Part shown: piece after piece, positions 7,666 through 16,163 of the stretch
Position numbering within the stretch: the first letter of the stretch is position 1
Layout: the number at the start of each line of letters is the position of its first letter
DNA from: an uncultured Clostridia bacterium
Lineage (GTDB): Bacteria > Bacillota > Clostridia > TANB77 > CAG-508
Assembly: GCA_944388695.1 (NCBI GenBank)
Contig: CALXJT010000009.1
Span: forward strand, 1 to 44,248
Direction of reading: 5' to 3'
DNA: 44,248 nt
Notes under the pieces: model-generated
Seen by the model: only the letters and a program-made list of their open reading frames with translations
Told to the model about the DNA's origin: nothing
The model's database searches: none
Position numbers and translations under genes: made by a program

Positions 7666-7694
7666 ATTATACTACTATTTTTATTATATTTAAA
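7666..7694 (-). promoter_or_regulatory. Possible promoter of mecA
   Basis: On the minus strand, TATAAT (7666-7671) has TTTAAA (7689-7694) 17 bp upstream. The -10 is perfect and the -35 is weak. The rest of 7695-7900 is AT-rich with no gene. Confidence 0.4.
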
Positions 7695-7908
7695 TGTATA
7701 ATTTTTGGTAATTGTTTTTTGACATTTTTTTAATGTTTTTGATTGTTCTTTTATGTTGTTTATTAATAATTTTAATATTTTTTTACAAAACAAAAATGTT
7801 TTTGACTATTTTTTATGATTGTTTTTACTATTTAAGATAACTATTTTTAGAATATATTTTAATATAACATATTAAACAAAAAAAATAAAGTAAAATATTA
7901 TAAATTAC

Positions 7909-7937
7909 TTGAAAAATTTACATATTCAAGATATAAT
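7909..7937 (+). promoter_or_regulatory. Promoter of the DUF4321 gene
   Basis: TTGAAA (7909-7914), 17 bp, perfect TATAAT (7932-7937). The start site is expected near 7944. The leader contains TATCCGTAAG at 7961-7970, a match to the motif upstream of the giant surface-protein genes but here downstream of the promoter. Confidence 0.7.
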
Positions 7938-7998
7938 ACCATTGTGATTTAAAATTTATCTATCCGTAAGGGATGAAGTGATTTATGGAGGTAAAAAA

Positions 7999-8256
7999 AT
8001 GGCTACAAGAGATAAAAATATATGGGTATTATTGGTATTTATATTAGCAGGATTAGTAATAGGAGGATTAATAGGAAAACTAGCTTCTAATGTCCCAAGT
8101 TTATGGTGGTTATGTTATGAGCAACAATTCGGGTTATCTGAACCTATTACATTAGATTTAGCAGTATTAAATATTACATTTGGATTAATGTTTAAAATAA
8201 ATGTTTCAAGTATTATAGGAATGTTACTTGCAGTGTTTATTTATAGAAAAGTATAG
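7999..8256 (+). CDS. DUF4321 family membrane protein
   Basis: An 85-aa protein with two hydrophobic segments. The first, WVLLVFILAGLVIGGLIGKLA (residues 8-28), has the glycine-zipper-like GLVIGGLIG of the DUF4321 family. The second, SSIIGMLLAVFIYRKV, is at the C-terminus. Between them is a short loop (PSLWWLCYEQQFGLSEPITLDLAVLNITFGLMFKINV). Start choice: GGAGGT at 7987-7992 is 6 nt before the ATG at 7999. A GTG at 7978 in frame precedes that site and is unlikely. This family is commonly found next to radC and the mre genes in Clostridia, as here. Its function is unknown; the neighbourhood suggests a link with the cell envelope or division. Confidence 0.8.
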   Translation: MATRDKNIWVLLVFILAGLVIGGLIGKLASNVPSLWWLCYEQQFGLSEPITLDLAVLNITFGLMFKINVSSIIGMLLAVFIYRKV

Positions 8257-8484
8257 ATAGATGATAAGAAAATGAGATGTAAAAATAAATTTTTATAGCA
8301 GGTATATGTAAAAATAAATCTTATTAAAGATTTTATCAAATAGAAATAAGTATTGATATAATATTGAAATTAGCTTGAATTTAGACATTAAATCATATAA
8401 TGGAATAATTCGTATATAAGGAAATAAAATAGTCATAAAATCTTAAATAGAGACAAGTTAATCACAGAAAGGATTGATTTGTCT

Positions 8485-9195
8485 ATGAAAATAAAAGAAT
8501 TACCAGAAGCTGAAAGACCATATGAAAAGTTAGAATTATATGGAGAAAAAGCATTATCAAATGCAGAATTATTAGCTATTATTATAAAAACAGGAACAAA
8601 AAATAAAACATCTGTTGAGGTTGCTCAACATATTTTAAAATTGAATAACTCTGAAAAAGATGATAGTCTACAATTTTTAAAAGATTTAACATTACAAGAA
8701 CTTATGGAAATAGACGGAATAGGTAAAGTAAAAGCTATTCAGTTAAAAGCAATATGTGAATTATCTTTAAGAATGATTAAACCATCGAATTATACAAATG
8801 TGAAAATCAATAAACAAAGTGATGTTGCAAATATTTGTATGGAAGAATTTAGAACTGAAAAAAAGGAACGAGCAAGAGTATATTTTTTAAATGTAAAAAA
8901 CATGGTATTACAGGTTAAAGATATGTCAATAGGAGGAATTAATTACGTTAATATAGATATTCAGGAAATTATATCTCTAGCTGTAAAATTGCGAGCTGTA
9001 AAAATTATATTAGTACATAATCATCCTTCAGGAGATTCAACACCAAGTGAGAAGGATATAGAAGTTACTAATAATTTATGTATGGCTACAAAATTATTTA
9101 ATATTCAATTATTAGACCATATTGTTATAGGAAATATGGAATATACAAGTGTGTATAGCTATTTACAAGATAAAACTAGTTCTAAAATATTCTGA
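8485..9195 (+). CDS. radC: RadC-like JAB/MPN domain protein
   Basis: A 236-aa RadC protein. The N-terminal UPF0758 region (1-65) is followed by a helix-hairpin-helix (LMEIDGIGKVKAIQL, about 73-87) and a C-terminal JAB1/MPN-like domain (about 112-236). The metal-binding motif is complete: H178-N-H180-PSGDSTPSEK-D191. RadC was once tied to DNA repair, but its biochemical role remains uncertain. Start choice: AAAGGA (8468-8473) lies 11 nt before the ATG at 8485 and 5 nt before an in-frame TTG at 8479. I chose the ATG, which gives the usual MKIKELPE start. A possible promoter (TTGAAT 8375, TATAAT 8396) has a short 15-bp spacer. It lies between DUF4321 and mreB, the conserved order in Firmicutes. 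Confidence 0.93.
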   Translation: MKIKELPEAERPYEKLELYGEKALSNAELLAIIIKTGTKNKTSVEVAQHILKLNNSEKDDSLQFLKDLTLQELMEIDGIGKVKAIQLKAICELSLRMIKPSNYTNVKINKQSDVANICMEEFRTEKKERARVYFLNVKNMVLQVKDMSIGGINYVNIDIQEIISLAVKLRAVKIILVHNHPSGDSTPSEKDIEVTNNLCMATKLFNIQLLDHIVIGNMEYTSVYSYLQDKTSSKIF

Positions 9196-9370
9196 AAAAT
9201 AGAATAAGATTTGTTAAAAGGATAATAACATTTGTTAAAATTAAAGAAAGCAAAATTCTATATAAATTTTTTAGAGGAAAATGAATAATTGGTAATAATG
9301 GAAAAGATAGCATAAATAACGAAAAACAAGATAAAATAAGAAGGATGTTAATTAGAAAGGATTGTGAAAA

Positions 9371-10402
9371 ATGAAATTATTTACATTTGGTTCAAAGGAT
9401 ATAGGTATAGATTTAGGGACAGCAAATATTTTAGTGACAGTTAAGGGGAAAGGCATAGTATTAAAAGAGCCATCAGTAGTGGCAATAGATAGAAAAACTG
9501 GAAATATATTAGCAACAGGTAATGAAGCAAAAGAAATGCTAGGAAGAACACCTGAACAAATAAAAGCAGTAAGACCATTAAAAGATGGTGTAATAGCTGA
9601 TTTTACAGCAACACAATTAATGCTAAAAAATTTAATAGAGAAAGTAGGAAGAAGATATAGTATAGGAAAACCAAGAGTTGTTGTAGGAGTTCCATCAGGA
9701 ATTACAGAAGTAGAAGAAAGAGCTGTAGAAGAATCTGTTATACAAGCAGGTGCAAAAGAAGTGTATTTAATAGAAGAGCCTATGGCTGCAGCTATTGGAG
9801 CATCATTAGATGTTGCAGAGCCAAGTGGAAGTATTATTGTAGATATTGGTGGAGGAACAACAGAAGTTGCAGTTATCTCTTTAGGAGGCATTGTTGTTAG
9901 TCATTCTTTGAGAATAGCAGGAGACGAGCTTGATGAAGATATAGTAAATTATATAAAGAAAGAAATGAATTTAGCAATAGGAGATACAACTGCAGAACAA
10001 ATTAAGATACAAATAGGTTGTGCAATGCCATTAATGACAGAAAGAGAGATAGAAGTAAGAGGTAGAGATTTAGCAGATGGTTTACCAAGAACTGTTAAAA
10101 TAACATCTGCACAAGTTGAAGAAGCAATAAAAGAATCAATATCTAAAATTGTAGAAATAGTAAAAGCAACATTAGAAAAAACACCACCAGAACTTGCATC
10201 AGATATAATGGAAAAAGGAATTGTATTAGCTGGTGGAGGAGCATTAATTAGAAATTTAGATAAGCTAATAAGTATGGAAACAGGAATGCCAGTATATGTT
10301 GCAGAAGAACCTTTAGATTGTGTAGTAAGAGGAACAGGAAAAACTTTAGAAGATTTAGAAAGATTAAAAACAGTATTAATTAATGCAAGGAGAAGGAGAT
10401 AG
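9371..10402 (+). CDS. mreB: Rod shape-determining protein MreB
   Basis: A 343-aa actin-like protein, of usual length. Visible nucleotide-binding motifs: phosphate 1 [10 protein letters not shown] (13-22), [17 protein letters not shown] (103-119), phosphate 2 DIGGGTTEV (158-166) and the adenosine motif [11 protein letters not shown] near residue 288. The N-terminal [10 protein letters not shown] could be the membrane-binding end. MreB polymers under the membrane guide the elongation machinery. Start: AAAGGA at 9356-9361 is 9 nt before the ATG. It is first in the mreB-mreC-mreD-pbp2-minC cluster; mreC follows after 9 bp. I saw no clear promoter in the 175 bp after radC. Confidence 0.97.
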   Translation: MKLFTFGSKDIGIDLGTANILVTVKGKGIVLKEPSVVAIDRKTGNILATGNEAKEMLGRTPEQIKAVRPLKDGVIADFTATQLMLKNLIEKVGRRYSIGKPRVVVGVPSGITEVEERAVEESVIQAGAKEVYLIEEPMAAAIGASLDVAEPSGSIIVDIGGGTTEVAVISLGGIVVSHSLRIAGDELDEDIVNYIKKEMNLAIGDTTAEQIKIQIGCAMPLMTEREIEVRGRDLADGLPRTVKITSAQVEEAIKESISKIVEIVKATLEKTPPELASDIMEKGIVLAGGGALIRNLDKLISMETGMPVYVAEEPLDCVVRGTGKTLEDLERLKTVLINARRRR

Positions 10403-10411
10403 GAGGAAAAA

Positions 10412-11224
10412 ATGTATCGTAATCATAAATCTGGAATTATAGGAATTATTATTACTATTATTATTTTAATATTTGTAGTTATTTTTTCTAATGGTGAAAA
10501 TAATGCAACTTTTATAGAGAATGTTGCAAGTAAATTAGTAATGCCTGTACAAAATGGATTAACATATTTAAAAAATAAGATTAGTGGTAATGATACATTT
10601 TTTACAGATATCAATAATTTAAAAGAAGAAAATGAGCAATTAAAAGCAAGAAATAGTGAGCTTGAACAATCATTAAGAGAATTAGAAAATATAAAAACAG
10701 AAAATGAAACACTTAAAGAGTATTTAAATCTAACAGAGAAATATGGAGAGTATAAAACAATACCAGCATATATAATAAATAAAGATATCAGTAATTATAC
10801 AAAGACAATAGTTATAAATGTAGGAACAGATGATGGTATAAAAGAAAATATGACAGTAATTGCTGACCAAGGTTTAGTAGGACATGTAGTATCTGTTACA
10901 AATTCAACTGCAAAAGTTCAAACAATTATAGATACGGGAAGTTCAGTAAGTTGTATGATGAGTGCAACAGAAGAAAGTATAGTTTGTAAAGGAACACTTG
11001 ATAGTCATAATGAATTAAAAGCAATGTATATACCAACAGATTATAATATGATACAAGGTGATAGTGTAGAAACATCAGGACTTGGTGGAATTTATCCAAA
11101 AGGAATTCATATAGGAACTGTAAAGAAAGTTGAAAATACTCAAAATATTACTGATAGATATGCTGTAATCGAAACTGCAGTTGATTTTGATAAATTGAGT
11201 ACTGTTTTAGTAATCACTAATTGA
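10412..11224 (+). CDS. mreC: Rod shape-determining protein MreC
   Basis: A 270-aa bitopic protein of the elongasome. It has a membrane segment at about 8-26 (IIGIIITIIILIFVVIF), a coiled coil at about 63-105 (NNLKEENEQLKARNSELEQSL and onward) and the beta-rich MreC domain (about 112-270) with VGTDDGIKENMTVIADQGLVG and SGLGGIYPKGIHIGTV, both family hallmarks. MreC links MreB inside to the penicillin-binding protein outside. AGGAGG lies 6 nt before the ATG, and the gap from mreB is only 9 bp, so the two are co-transcribed. Confidence 0.95.
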   Translation: MYRNHKSGIIGIIITIIILIFVVIFSNGENNATFIENVASKLVMPVQNGLTYLKNKISGNDTFFTDINNLKEENEQLKARNSELEQSLRELENIKTENETLKEYLNLTEKYGEYKTIPAYIINKDISNYTKTIVINVGTDDGIKENMTVIADQGLVGHVVSVTNSTAKVQTIIDTGSSVSCMMSATEESIVCKGTLDSHNELKAMYIPTDYNMIQGDSVETSGLGGIYPKGIHIGTVKKVENTQNITDRYAVIETAVDFDKLSTVLVITN

Positions 11225-11308
11225 AATTTATAAAGTATTTAAATAAGTTGATTATACATTATGTAAAAATAAATGTTGTAATATGTAATAAAGAAAGAGG
11301 TGAACCAT

Positions 11309-11842
11309 TTGAAAAAATTTTTAATCAACATTGTTTTAATATTAATTATATTTGTAATATATTTTCTTCAATCTAATTTTTTTAATTGGTTTACAATAGC
11401 TGGTGTTATGCCAAATTTATTTGTGATATTTATTTTATTTGTTGGGTTATTTGCAAATAAAATGATGGGTACAATATATGGAATGGTTTTAGGATTGTTT
11501 TTAGATGTATTATTTAGAGAAAAAATAGGAGTAAGTTTTATCGCTCTTGGACTAGTTGGATTTATAGCAACAATATTTGATAAAAACTTTTCTAAAGATA
11601 GTAGAATGACAATTATGCTAATGGTAGCAGGATTAACATTCTTGTATGAGACAATAGTATATTTTGCAAATGGAATAATTAATTCTATAAACATAGAAAT
11701 ATTGAGTTTTGCTAGAATATTGATAATAGAAATAATATTTAATTTATTTATAACAATAATTATATATCCATTAATACAAAAATTTGGATATTATATGGAA
11801 AATGAATTAAAGGGGAATAAAATTTTAACACGATATTTTTAA
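11309..11842 (+). CDS. mreD: Rod shape-determining protein MreD
   Basis: A 177-aa integral membrane protein with about five hydrophobic segments: an N-terminal KKFLINIVLILIIFVIYFL, then others near residues 30-55, 70-90, 100-125 and 135-165. It contains the conserved GMVLGLFLDVLF and GVSFIALGLVGF stretches of MreD. Start choice: AAAGAGGTGA (11294-11303) is the ribosome binding site and lies 5 nt before TTG at 11309. A GTG at 11300 is inside that site, so TTG 11309 is preferred. It follows mreC by 84 bp and precedes pbp2 by 24 bp. Confidence 0.9.
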   Translation: MKKFLINIVLILIIFVIYFLQSNFFNWFTIAGVMPNLFVIFILFVGLFANKMMGTIYGMVLGLFLDVLFREKIGVSFIALGLVGFIATIFDKNFSKDSRMTIMLMVAGLTFLYETIVYFANGIINSINIEILSFARILIIEIIFNLFITIIIYPLIQKFGYYMENELKGNKILTRYF

Positions 11843-11866
11843 AAAACGTAAAAAGAAGGTGAGAGT

Positions 11867-13972
11867 TTGGCAAGAGAAAATCGTAACAAAACCAAGTTTC
11901 GTTATAATTTTATGACAGTACTTACATATATAATTGGAATAGTATTAATTATTCAATTGTTTAATTTACAAATAGTACATGGGGCAGAATATAGAGAAGA
12001 ATCAAATACAAGGCTTACTAGAGAAACAACTCTAGAAGCGGCAAGAGGTTCAATATTGGACAGAACTGGAAGTGTTTTAGCAAGTTCTGATATGAAATTT
12101 GCATTGGAACTATATAAAACTAAAATAGATGATGAAACATTAAATCAATCTATTTTAAATATTGTACAAATTTTGGAAAAATATCAAGTTAGTTATACTG
12201 ACAACTTTCCAATAAATATAAATCCGTTTGCATTTACAATAGAAGGAGAGAATTTACAAAGTTGGAAAGAAAGATATGAATTAGATGAATCTACTACAGC
12301 AGAACAGGCATTTTATCATTTTAAAGAAGAATATGAAATAAGTAATGAAGATGTAGCAGAAGTTAGAAAAATAATAGGAATAAGATATCAAATTACAACT
12401 CAAGGATATAGTAGTACAAAAGCTTTAACAATAGCTGAAGATATTCCAAGAGAAGCTGTAGCAGAGTTTTCAGAAAATGCTGATAAATTTCCAGGTACAA
12501 ATATAGTTGTAGAACCAGTAAGAAAATATGACCAAGGAACACTTGCAGCACATGTAATAGGGTATGCATCAAAAATTAGTGAAGAAGAGTATAAAACAAG
12601 AAAAGATACTTATTCACAAAATGATATTATAGGAAAAACAGGTATAGAAAGTGTATTTGAGGAATACCTTAAAGGAGAAAATGGAACAAAGCAAATAGAT
12701 ATGGCTGTTGATGGAACAATTACAGCAGAATATACATCAGAAGAAGCAGTTGAAGGAGCAGATGTTGTTTTAACAATAGATGCAGAATTACAAAAAGTAG
12801 CAGAAGAAGCTATTGCAGAAGTATTACAAAAAATAAGAAGTGGTGGATTTGGAAAAGTATATAACGCAACTGCTGCAAGTTGTGTAGTTATGGATGTAAA
12901 AACAGGTGAAGTATTATCAATGGCAAATTATCCAACATATAATCCACAAGATTTTGTTGGAGGAATTAGTACAGAAAATTGGAATAGATATGTAAATGAT
13001 TCTGCAAAACCTTTGGTAAATAAAGCGATACAAAATTCATATTCACCAGGTTCAATATTTAAAATGGTTACAGCTATTGCAGGACTTGAGACAGGAACGA
13101 TAACAACATCAACTAGAATAAATGATACAGGAAGATATACTAAATATCCAGATCAACCAATGAATTGTTGGTATTATACAGATTATCATAGAGGACATGG
13201 ATGGGTTAATGTATCACAAGCTATACAGAAATCATGTAACTATTTCTTCTATGAAACAGCAGATAGAATGGGAATAGATGCATTAGTGCAATATGCAACA
13301 TATTTCGGATTAGGACAAAAAACAGGAGTAGAATTATTAGGTGAGACATCAGGAGTATTAGCAAGTAAAGAAAGTAAGGCAAAAATCCATACAGATAATC
13401 CTAATTGGAACCCAGGAGATACTTTGAATGCAGCAATCGGTCAAGGTGATAATGAATTTTCTCCATTACAAATGGCAAGATATATAAGTATGCTTGCAAA
13501 TGGTGGAAAACAAATAGATGTAAGTGTTGTTAAAACAATAAGAAGAGCAGATGGTTCAGAAGTATCAAGAGACGAGATTAATAAATTTGTAAATCAAAAA
13601 TTGGGATTAGAAGATACAAATATGGAAGACTTAAATATAAAACAAGAACATTTAGATGCAGTATTAGAAGGTATGAGGTCAGTTACTGAAGATGGAGGAA
13701 CAGCAAGTAGTGTATTTAGAACTTTCCAAATACCAGTAGGTGGTAAAACAGGTTCTGCTGAGGCACCTGGAAATAAGGTTAATGCATGGTTTGTTGGATT
13801 TGCACCATTTGATGACCCAGAAATTGCAGTTGTTGTTATGATAGAAAATGGTGGTCATGGATATTATGCAGCAGAAGCAGTTAGAAAAATTATGGAAGAA
13901 TATTTTGGTATGAATGTACAAAATGTTACAGAAGATTTAACTGCAATGCCATATACAGAATCTATTAGATAG
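11867..13972 (+). CDS. mrdA: Penicillin-binding protein 2 (elongation transpeptidase)
   Basis: A 701-aa class B penicillin-binding protein. It has a cytoplasmic N-terminus, one membrane segment (about 16-35), a dimerisation/pedestal domain with RGSILDRTGSVLA (60-73) and a transpeptidase domain (about 305-685). Catalytic motifs are complete: S396-I-F-K399, S456-C-N458, K627-T-G629. It cross-links peptidoglycan during rod elongation, acting with MreB, MreC, MreD and RodA. Start: TTG at 11867 with GAAGGTGAG about 5 nt upstream; there is no better ATG before the membrane segment. The mre context supports PBP2/MrdA rather than the septal FtsI or sporulation SpoVD. No RodA gene is in the window. 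Confidence 0.93.
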   Translation: MARENRNKTKFRYNFMTVLTYIIGIVLIIQLFNLQIVHGAEYREESNTRLTRETTLEAARGSILDRTGSVLASSDMKFALELYKTKIDDETLNQSILNIVQILEKYQVSYTDNFPININPFAFTIEGENLQSWKERYELDESTTAEQAFYHFKEEYEISNEDVAEVRKIIGIRYQITTQGYSSTKALTIAEDIPREAVAEFSENADKFPGTNIVVEPVRKYDQGTLAAHVIGYASKISEEEYKTRKDTYSQNDIIGKTGIESVFEEYLKGENGTKQIDMAVDGTITAEYTSEEAVEGADVVLTIDAELQKVAEEAIAEVLQKIRSGGFGKVYNATAASCVVMDVKTGEVLSMANYPTYNPQDFVGGISTENWNRYVNDSAKPLVNKAIQNSYSPGSIFKMVTAIAGLETGTITTSTRINDTGRYTKYPDQPMNCWYYTDYHRGHGWVNVSQAIQKSCNYFFYETADRMGIDALVQYATYFGLGQKTGVELLGETSGVLASKESKAKIHTDNPNWNPGDTLNAAIGQGDNEFSPLQMARYISMLANGGKQIDVSVVKTIRRADGSEVSRDEINKFVNQKLGLEDTNMEDLNIKQEHLDAVLEGMRSVTEDGGTASSVFRTFQIPVGGKTGSAEAPGNKVNAWFVGFAPFDDPEIAVVVMIENGGHGYYAAEAVRKIMEEYFGMNVQNVTEDLTAMPYTESIR

Positions 13973-14023
13973 ATATTTGTTGAAAAAAATTAAATTTTGA
14001 GTAATAAGGAAAAGGATGTAAAA

Positions 14024-14635
14024 ATGAATCAATGTGTAGGAATTAATTTAAAAAAAGATAGGATAATATTAAAAATAGCAGAAGATGCAGAACAGTCTGA
14101 AATAATGTATGTGCTTAAGAGAAAATTACCTAAACTTAAAAAACTATATAAGGATGAAAAGACACCAATAACAGTTGTAGGGAAAATATTGAAAAATAAA
14201 GAAATTGATGAAATACAAAAACTTATACAACAAATATTAGATGTTGAAGTAGACTTTGATATGCCAAAAACATTAGGACTTTCTAGTATAAAAAGAGCAT
14301 TTGAAAAAGAAATTGCAGTTTCTGAAACTAAATTTCATAGAGGTTCTTTACGTTCAGGTCAAAAGCTAGAAACAGAAGGAAGTATTGTTATAATAGGTGA
14401 TGTTAATTCAGGAGCAGAAGTAATAGCATCTGATAATATAGTGGTATTAGGGGCTTTGAGAGGTTTGGCACATGCTGGTGCAAAAGGAAATACACAAGCA
14501 ATTATAGCAGCAGGTTTGCTAGATACTGTTCAGATACGAATTTCTAATATTGTTAAAGAAATAGATAGAGATGAAGAACCTATGCATAAGCAAGCATATG
14601 TTAGTGTAATAGATGGAAAAATAGAAATTGAATAG
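14024..14635 (+). CDS. minC: Septum site-determining protein MinC
   Basis: A 203-aa cell division inhibitor that blocks FtsZ polymerisation away from mid-cell. The N-terminal domain (1-100) is variable. The C-terminal beta-helix domain (about 101-203) has HRGSLRSGQKLETEGSIVII, GDVNSGAEV, the GALRGLAHAG motif and QAYVSVIDGKIEIE, all typical of MinC. Start choice: AAAAGGA (14010-14016) is 7 nt before the ATG at 14024. An upstream in-frame TTG at 13997 lacks a ribosome binding site. It is the last gene of the mre cluster. minD and minE, which often follow it, are absent here; a terminator and opposite-strand genes come next. Confidence 0.92.
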   Translation: MNQCVGINLKKDRIILKIAEDAEQSEIMYVLKRKLPKLKKLYKDEKTPITVVGKILKNKEIDEIQKLIQQILDVEVDFDMPKTLGLSSIKRAFEKEIAVSETKFHRGSLRSGQKLETEGSIVIIGDVNSGAEVIASDNIVVLGALRGLAHAGAKGNTQAIIAAGLLDTVQIRISNIVKEIDRDEEPMHKQAYVSVIDGKIEIE

Positions 14636-14657
14636 ATTTTTGCGAGAAATTTGAAGA

Positions 14658-14691
14658 TGAACTTTAGGGTTATTCCTTAAAGTTCATTTTT
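14658..14691 (+). terminator. Terminator after minC
   Basis: TGAACTTTAGG (14658-14668) pairs with CCTTAAAGTTCA (14675-14686) with one bulged base, followed by five T. It closes the mreB-minC cluster 23 bp after the minC stop. Confidence 0.65.
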
Positions 14692-14773
14692 GATGGTGAA
14701 AGCAGGTAGTACTAAAAGAATTCCTTGTCTGATTGAATTTTCTAGAGAACTTTAAGGAAGTTTTTAGGTTATT

Positions 14774-15385
14774 TTAGCTAAATAATAACATAATCAAAAT
14801 AATATATAAGCTTTCGTCTTTTATTTCTTGGTTATAAAGGAAAAATAATATACAAATTATAATGATATCATCTAAATATAATTTCATTCCTAATAAATCA
14901 AAAATAGGCTCATTTTGATTTAATAAGCCATTATAGTTAAAGTAAATAGGTCCAATAGATGATGGTATATGTCTTAATAAATCAAGAGGAAAATCTAAAT
15001 TTTGAGAATTAATTCGATTATTGTTTTGATTTTTTTTTATATTCTTATTTTTATTGTTGGAGTTTGTATAATTATTTGAGGTGTTAGGGGTTAAATCTTT
15101 ATTTAAGGTATTGTTATTTGTATAATTATCTGATTTATTATTGTTAAAATCTTTATTTATGATGTTGTTCATATAATTATTTTGTTTATTATTATTTAAA
15201 TCTTTATTATTGCTGTTATTCATATAGTTACTTGATCTATTATTAGTTAAATCATTATTTGTATAATTATTTGAGTTATTGCTATTAAAATCCTTATTTA
15301 TATTATTAGTATATCTAGAATGTGTAGGTCTAAAAAAGGGAGGAGGAGGGAGATTTGAAAAAGGAAATCTATTTGTCATTCTCAT
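14774..15385 (-). CDS. Asn-rich protein with a hydrophobic C-terminus
   Basis: A 203-aa protein of unknown function. The N-terminus (MRMTNRFPFSNLPPPPFF) is proline-rich. Residues about 28-135 are a low-complexity asparagine-rich region of imperfect repeats of the form (N)KDxNNNxxNNYxNN. The end folds into a hydrophobic module, PIFDLLGMKLYLDDIIIICILFFLYNQEIKDESLYIILIMLLFS, with two likely membrane helices. Start choice: AAGGAG on the minus strand is about 11 nt before the ATG at 15385; an earlier ATG at 15409 overlaps that site. It overlaps the end of the upstream gene (15369-15800) by 17 bp, so the two form an operon. Short proteins with a similar hydrophobic ending occur in Clostridia, but I know no function for them. 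Confidence 0.7.
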   Translation of the reverse strand: MRMTNRFPFSNLPPPPFFRPTHSRYTNNINKDFNSNNSNNYTNNDLTNNRSSNYMNNSNNKDLNNNKQNNYMNNIINKDFNNNKSDNYTNNNTLNKDLTPNTSNNYTNSNNKNKNIKKNQNNNRINSQNLDFPLDLLRHIPSSIGPIYFNYNGLLNQNEPIFDLLGMKLYLDDIIIICILFFLYNQEIKDESLYIILIMLLFS

Positions 15386-15800
15386 TTTTTTGATTCTCCT
15401 TATTATCATTTTTTAAAACTTCTGCTATTTTACTAACTTTTAGGAGATTTACATAGTTATCAAGTTTATCTTTTTTATTATCTCTTAAATATGGTTTTAA
15501 AGAAGCAAGTAGATTTGCTCTAGGGTCATCTTTTTGGTTCATGCTATTAAATGCAGATGTAACTTTCATGATAGTATTTATATCTATATTATTAAAATCA
15601 AAATTTGGGGTATTGTTCTCGTTCTTGGAATTATTTGAATTATTTTCATTAGAGTTATTTTGTGATGTAGAAATCATTTTAGAGAAATTATTTATCATCT
15701 CTGGTGAAATTTTTGACATTACTTCTGATATGTCAGTATTTCCCATCATTTTTTGTAAATTTTCTAATGTGTTAGGATCTAAATTCATAGGATTATTCAT
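15369..15800 (-). CDS. Hypothetical protein, helical, Asn-rich
   Basis: A 143-aa protein, probably soluble and helical. The N-terminus (MNNPMNLDPNTLENLQKMMGN, then ISEVMSKISPEMINNFSKMI) has an amphipathic pattern. A central Asn/Ser-rich linker spans about 46-72. The C-terminal half has DPRANLLASLKPYLRDNKKDKLDNYVNLLKVSKIAEVL, a segment I associate with small uncharacterised clostridial proteins. AAGGGAG lies 10 nt upstream of the ATG at 15800. It is first of a two-gene reverse-strand operon with 14774-15385. The function is not recognisable. The pair shares the Asn-rich composition, which may mean that the products work together. Confidence 0.7.
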   Translation of the reverse strand: MNNPMNLDPNTLENLQKMMGNTDISEVMSKISPEMINNFSKMISTSQNNSNENNSNNSKNENNTPNFDFNNIDINTIMKVTSAFNSMNQKDDPRANLLASLKPYLRDNKKDKLDNYVNLLKVSKIAEVLKNDNKENQKNENDK

Positions 15801-15952
15801 ATAAAAAAACTCCCTTCTATTCGATTATATGTAATATTTTTGTAAATATGTTTTATTTAAAAAAATTATTATAAATATGAGAAAAAGTATATTTAGTTAA
15901 AAATTTATTTATATTTCTATTATATGAATTAATATTTAAAATGTTAAAAATA

Positions 15953-16065
15953 TTTACGGAAAAATGGCATTAATTGAAATTAGGCTCAAAATTAAAAATT
16001 ATGTAATTCTTGTAATAAAAATGTAATGAAAAAGATAAAAAAAATGCGAAAACTATTTCCGTAAG
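15953..16065 (+). promoter_or_regulatory. Paired inverted motif upstream of the A1-B1 operon
   Basis: TTTACGGAAA (15953-15962) and its near inverse TTTCCGTAAG (16056-16065) start 103 bp apart. Between them TGTAAT occurs three times (16002, 16011, 16022). The right-hand site starts 40 bp before the -35. The same arrangement, with the same 103-bp distance, occurs before the gene at 39738. I infer binding sites of a shared regulator. Confidence 0.5.
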
Positions 16066-16095
16066 CTGAATTAAACTGCTTGAAAAATTGTGATA

Positions 16096-16124
16096 TTGAC
16101 TCTTTATATATAAGAAGCTATGAT
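16096..16124 (+). promoter_or_regulatory. Promoter of the A1-B1 operon
   Basis: TTGACT (16096-16101), 17 bp, TATGAT (16119-16124). Transcription is expected near 16131, giving a leader of about 33 nt. Confidence 0.75.
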
Positions 16125-16163
16125 AAATTTAAGTATAAATATATCAATTAGTGAGGGGATTTT

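Noticed and set aside
9352..9891. A 179-codon minus-strand ORF over mreB
   Set aside because: Antisense shadow of a clearly real mreB, without start signals.
15541..15804. An 87-codon plus-strand ORF opposite the gene at 15369-15800
   Set aside because: The minus-strand gene has a good ribosome binding site and a sensible protein; this ORF is its mirror and lacks start signals.
15801..16163. A riboswitch, such as a cyclic-di-GMP type, before the adhesin genes
   Set aside because: The promoter at 16096 leaves a leader of only about 33 nt, and the conserved motifs lie upstream of the promoter, so they act in DNA if at all.
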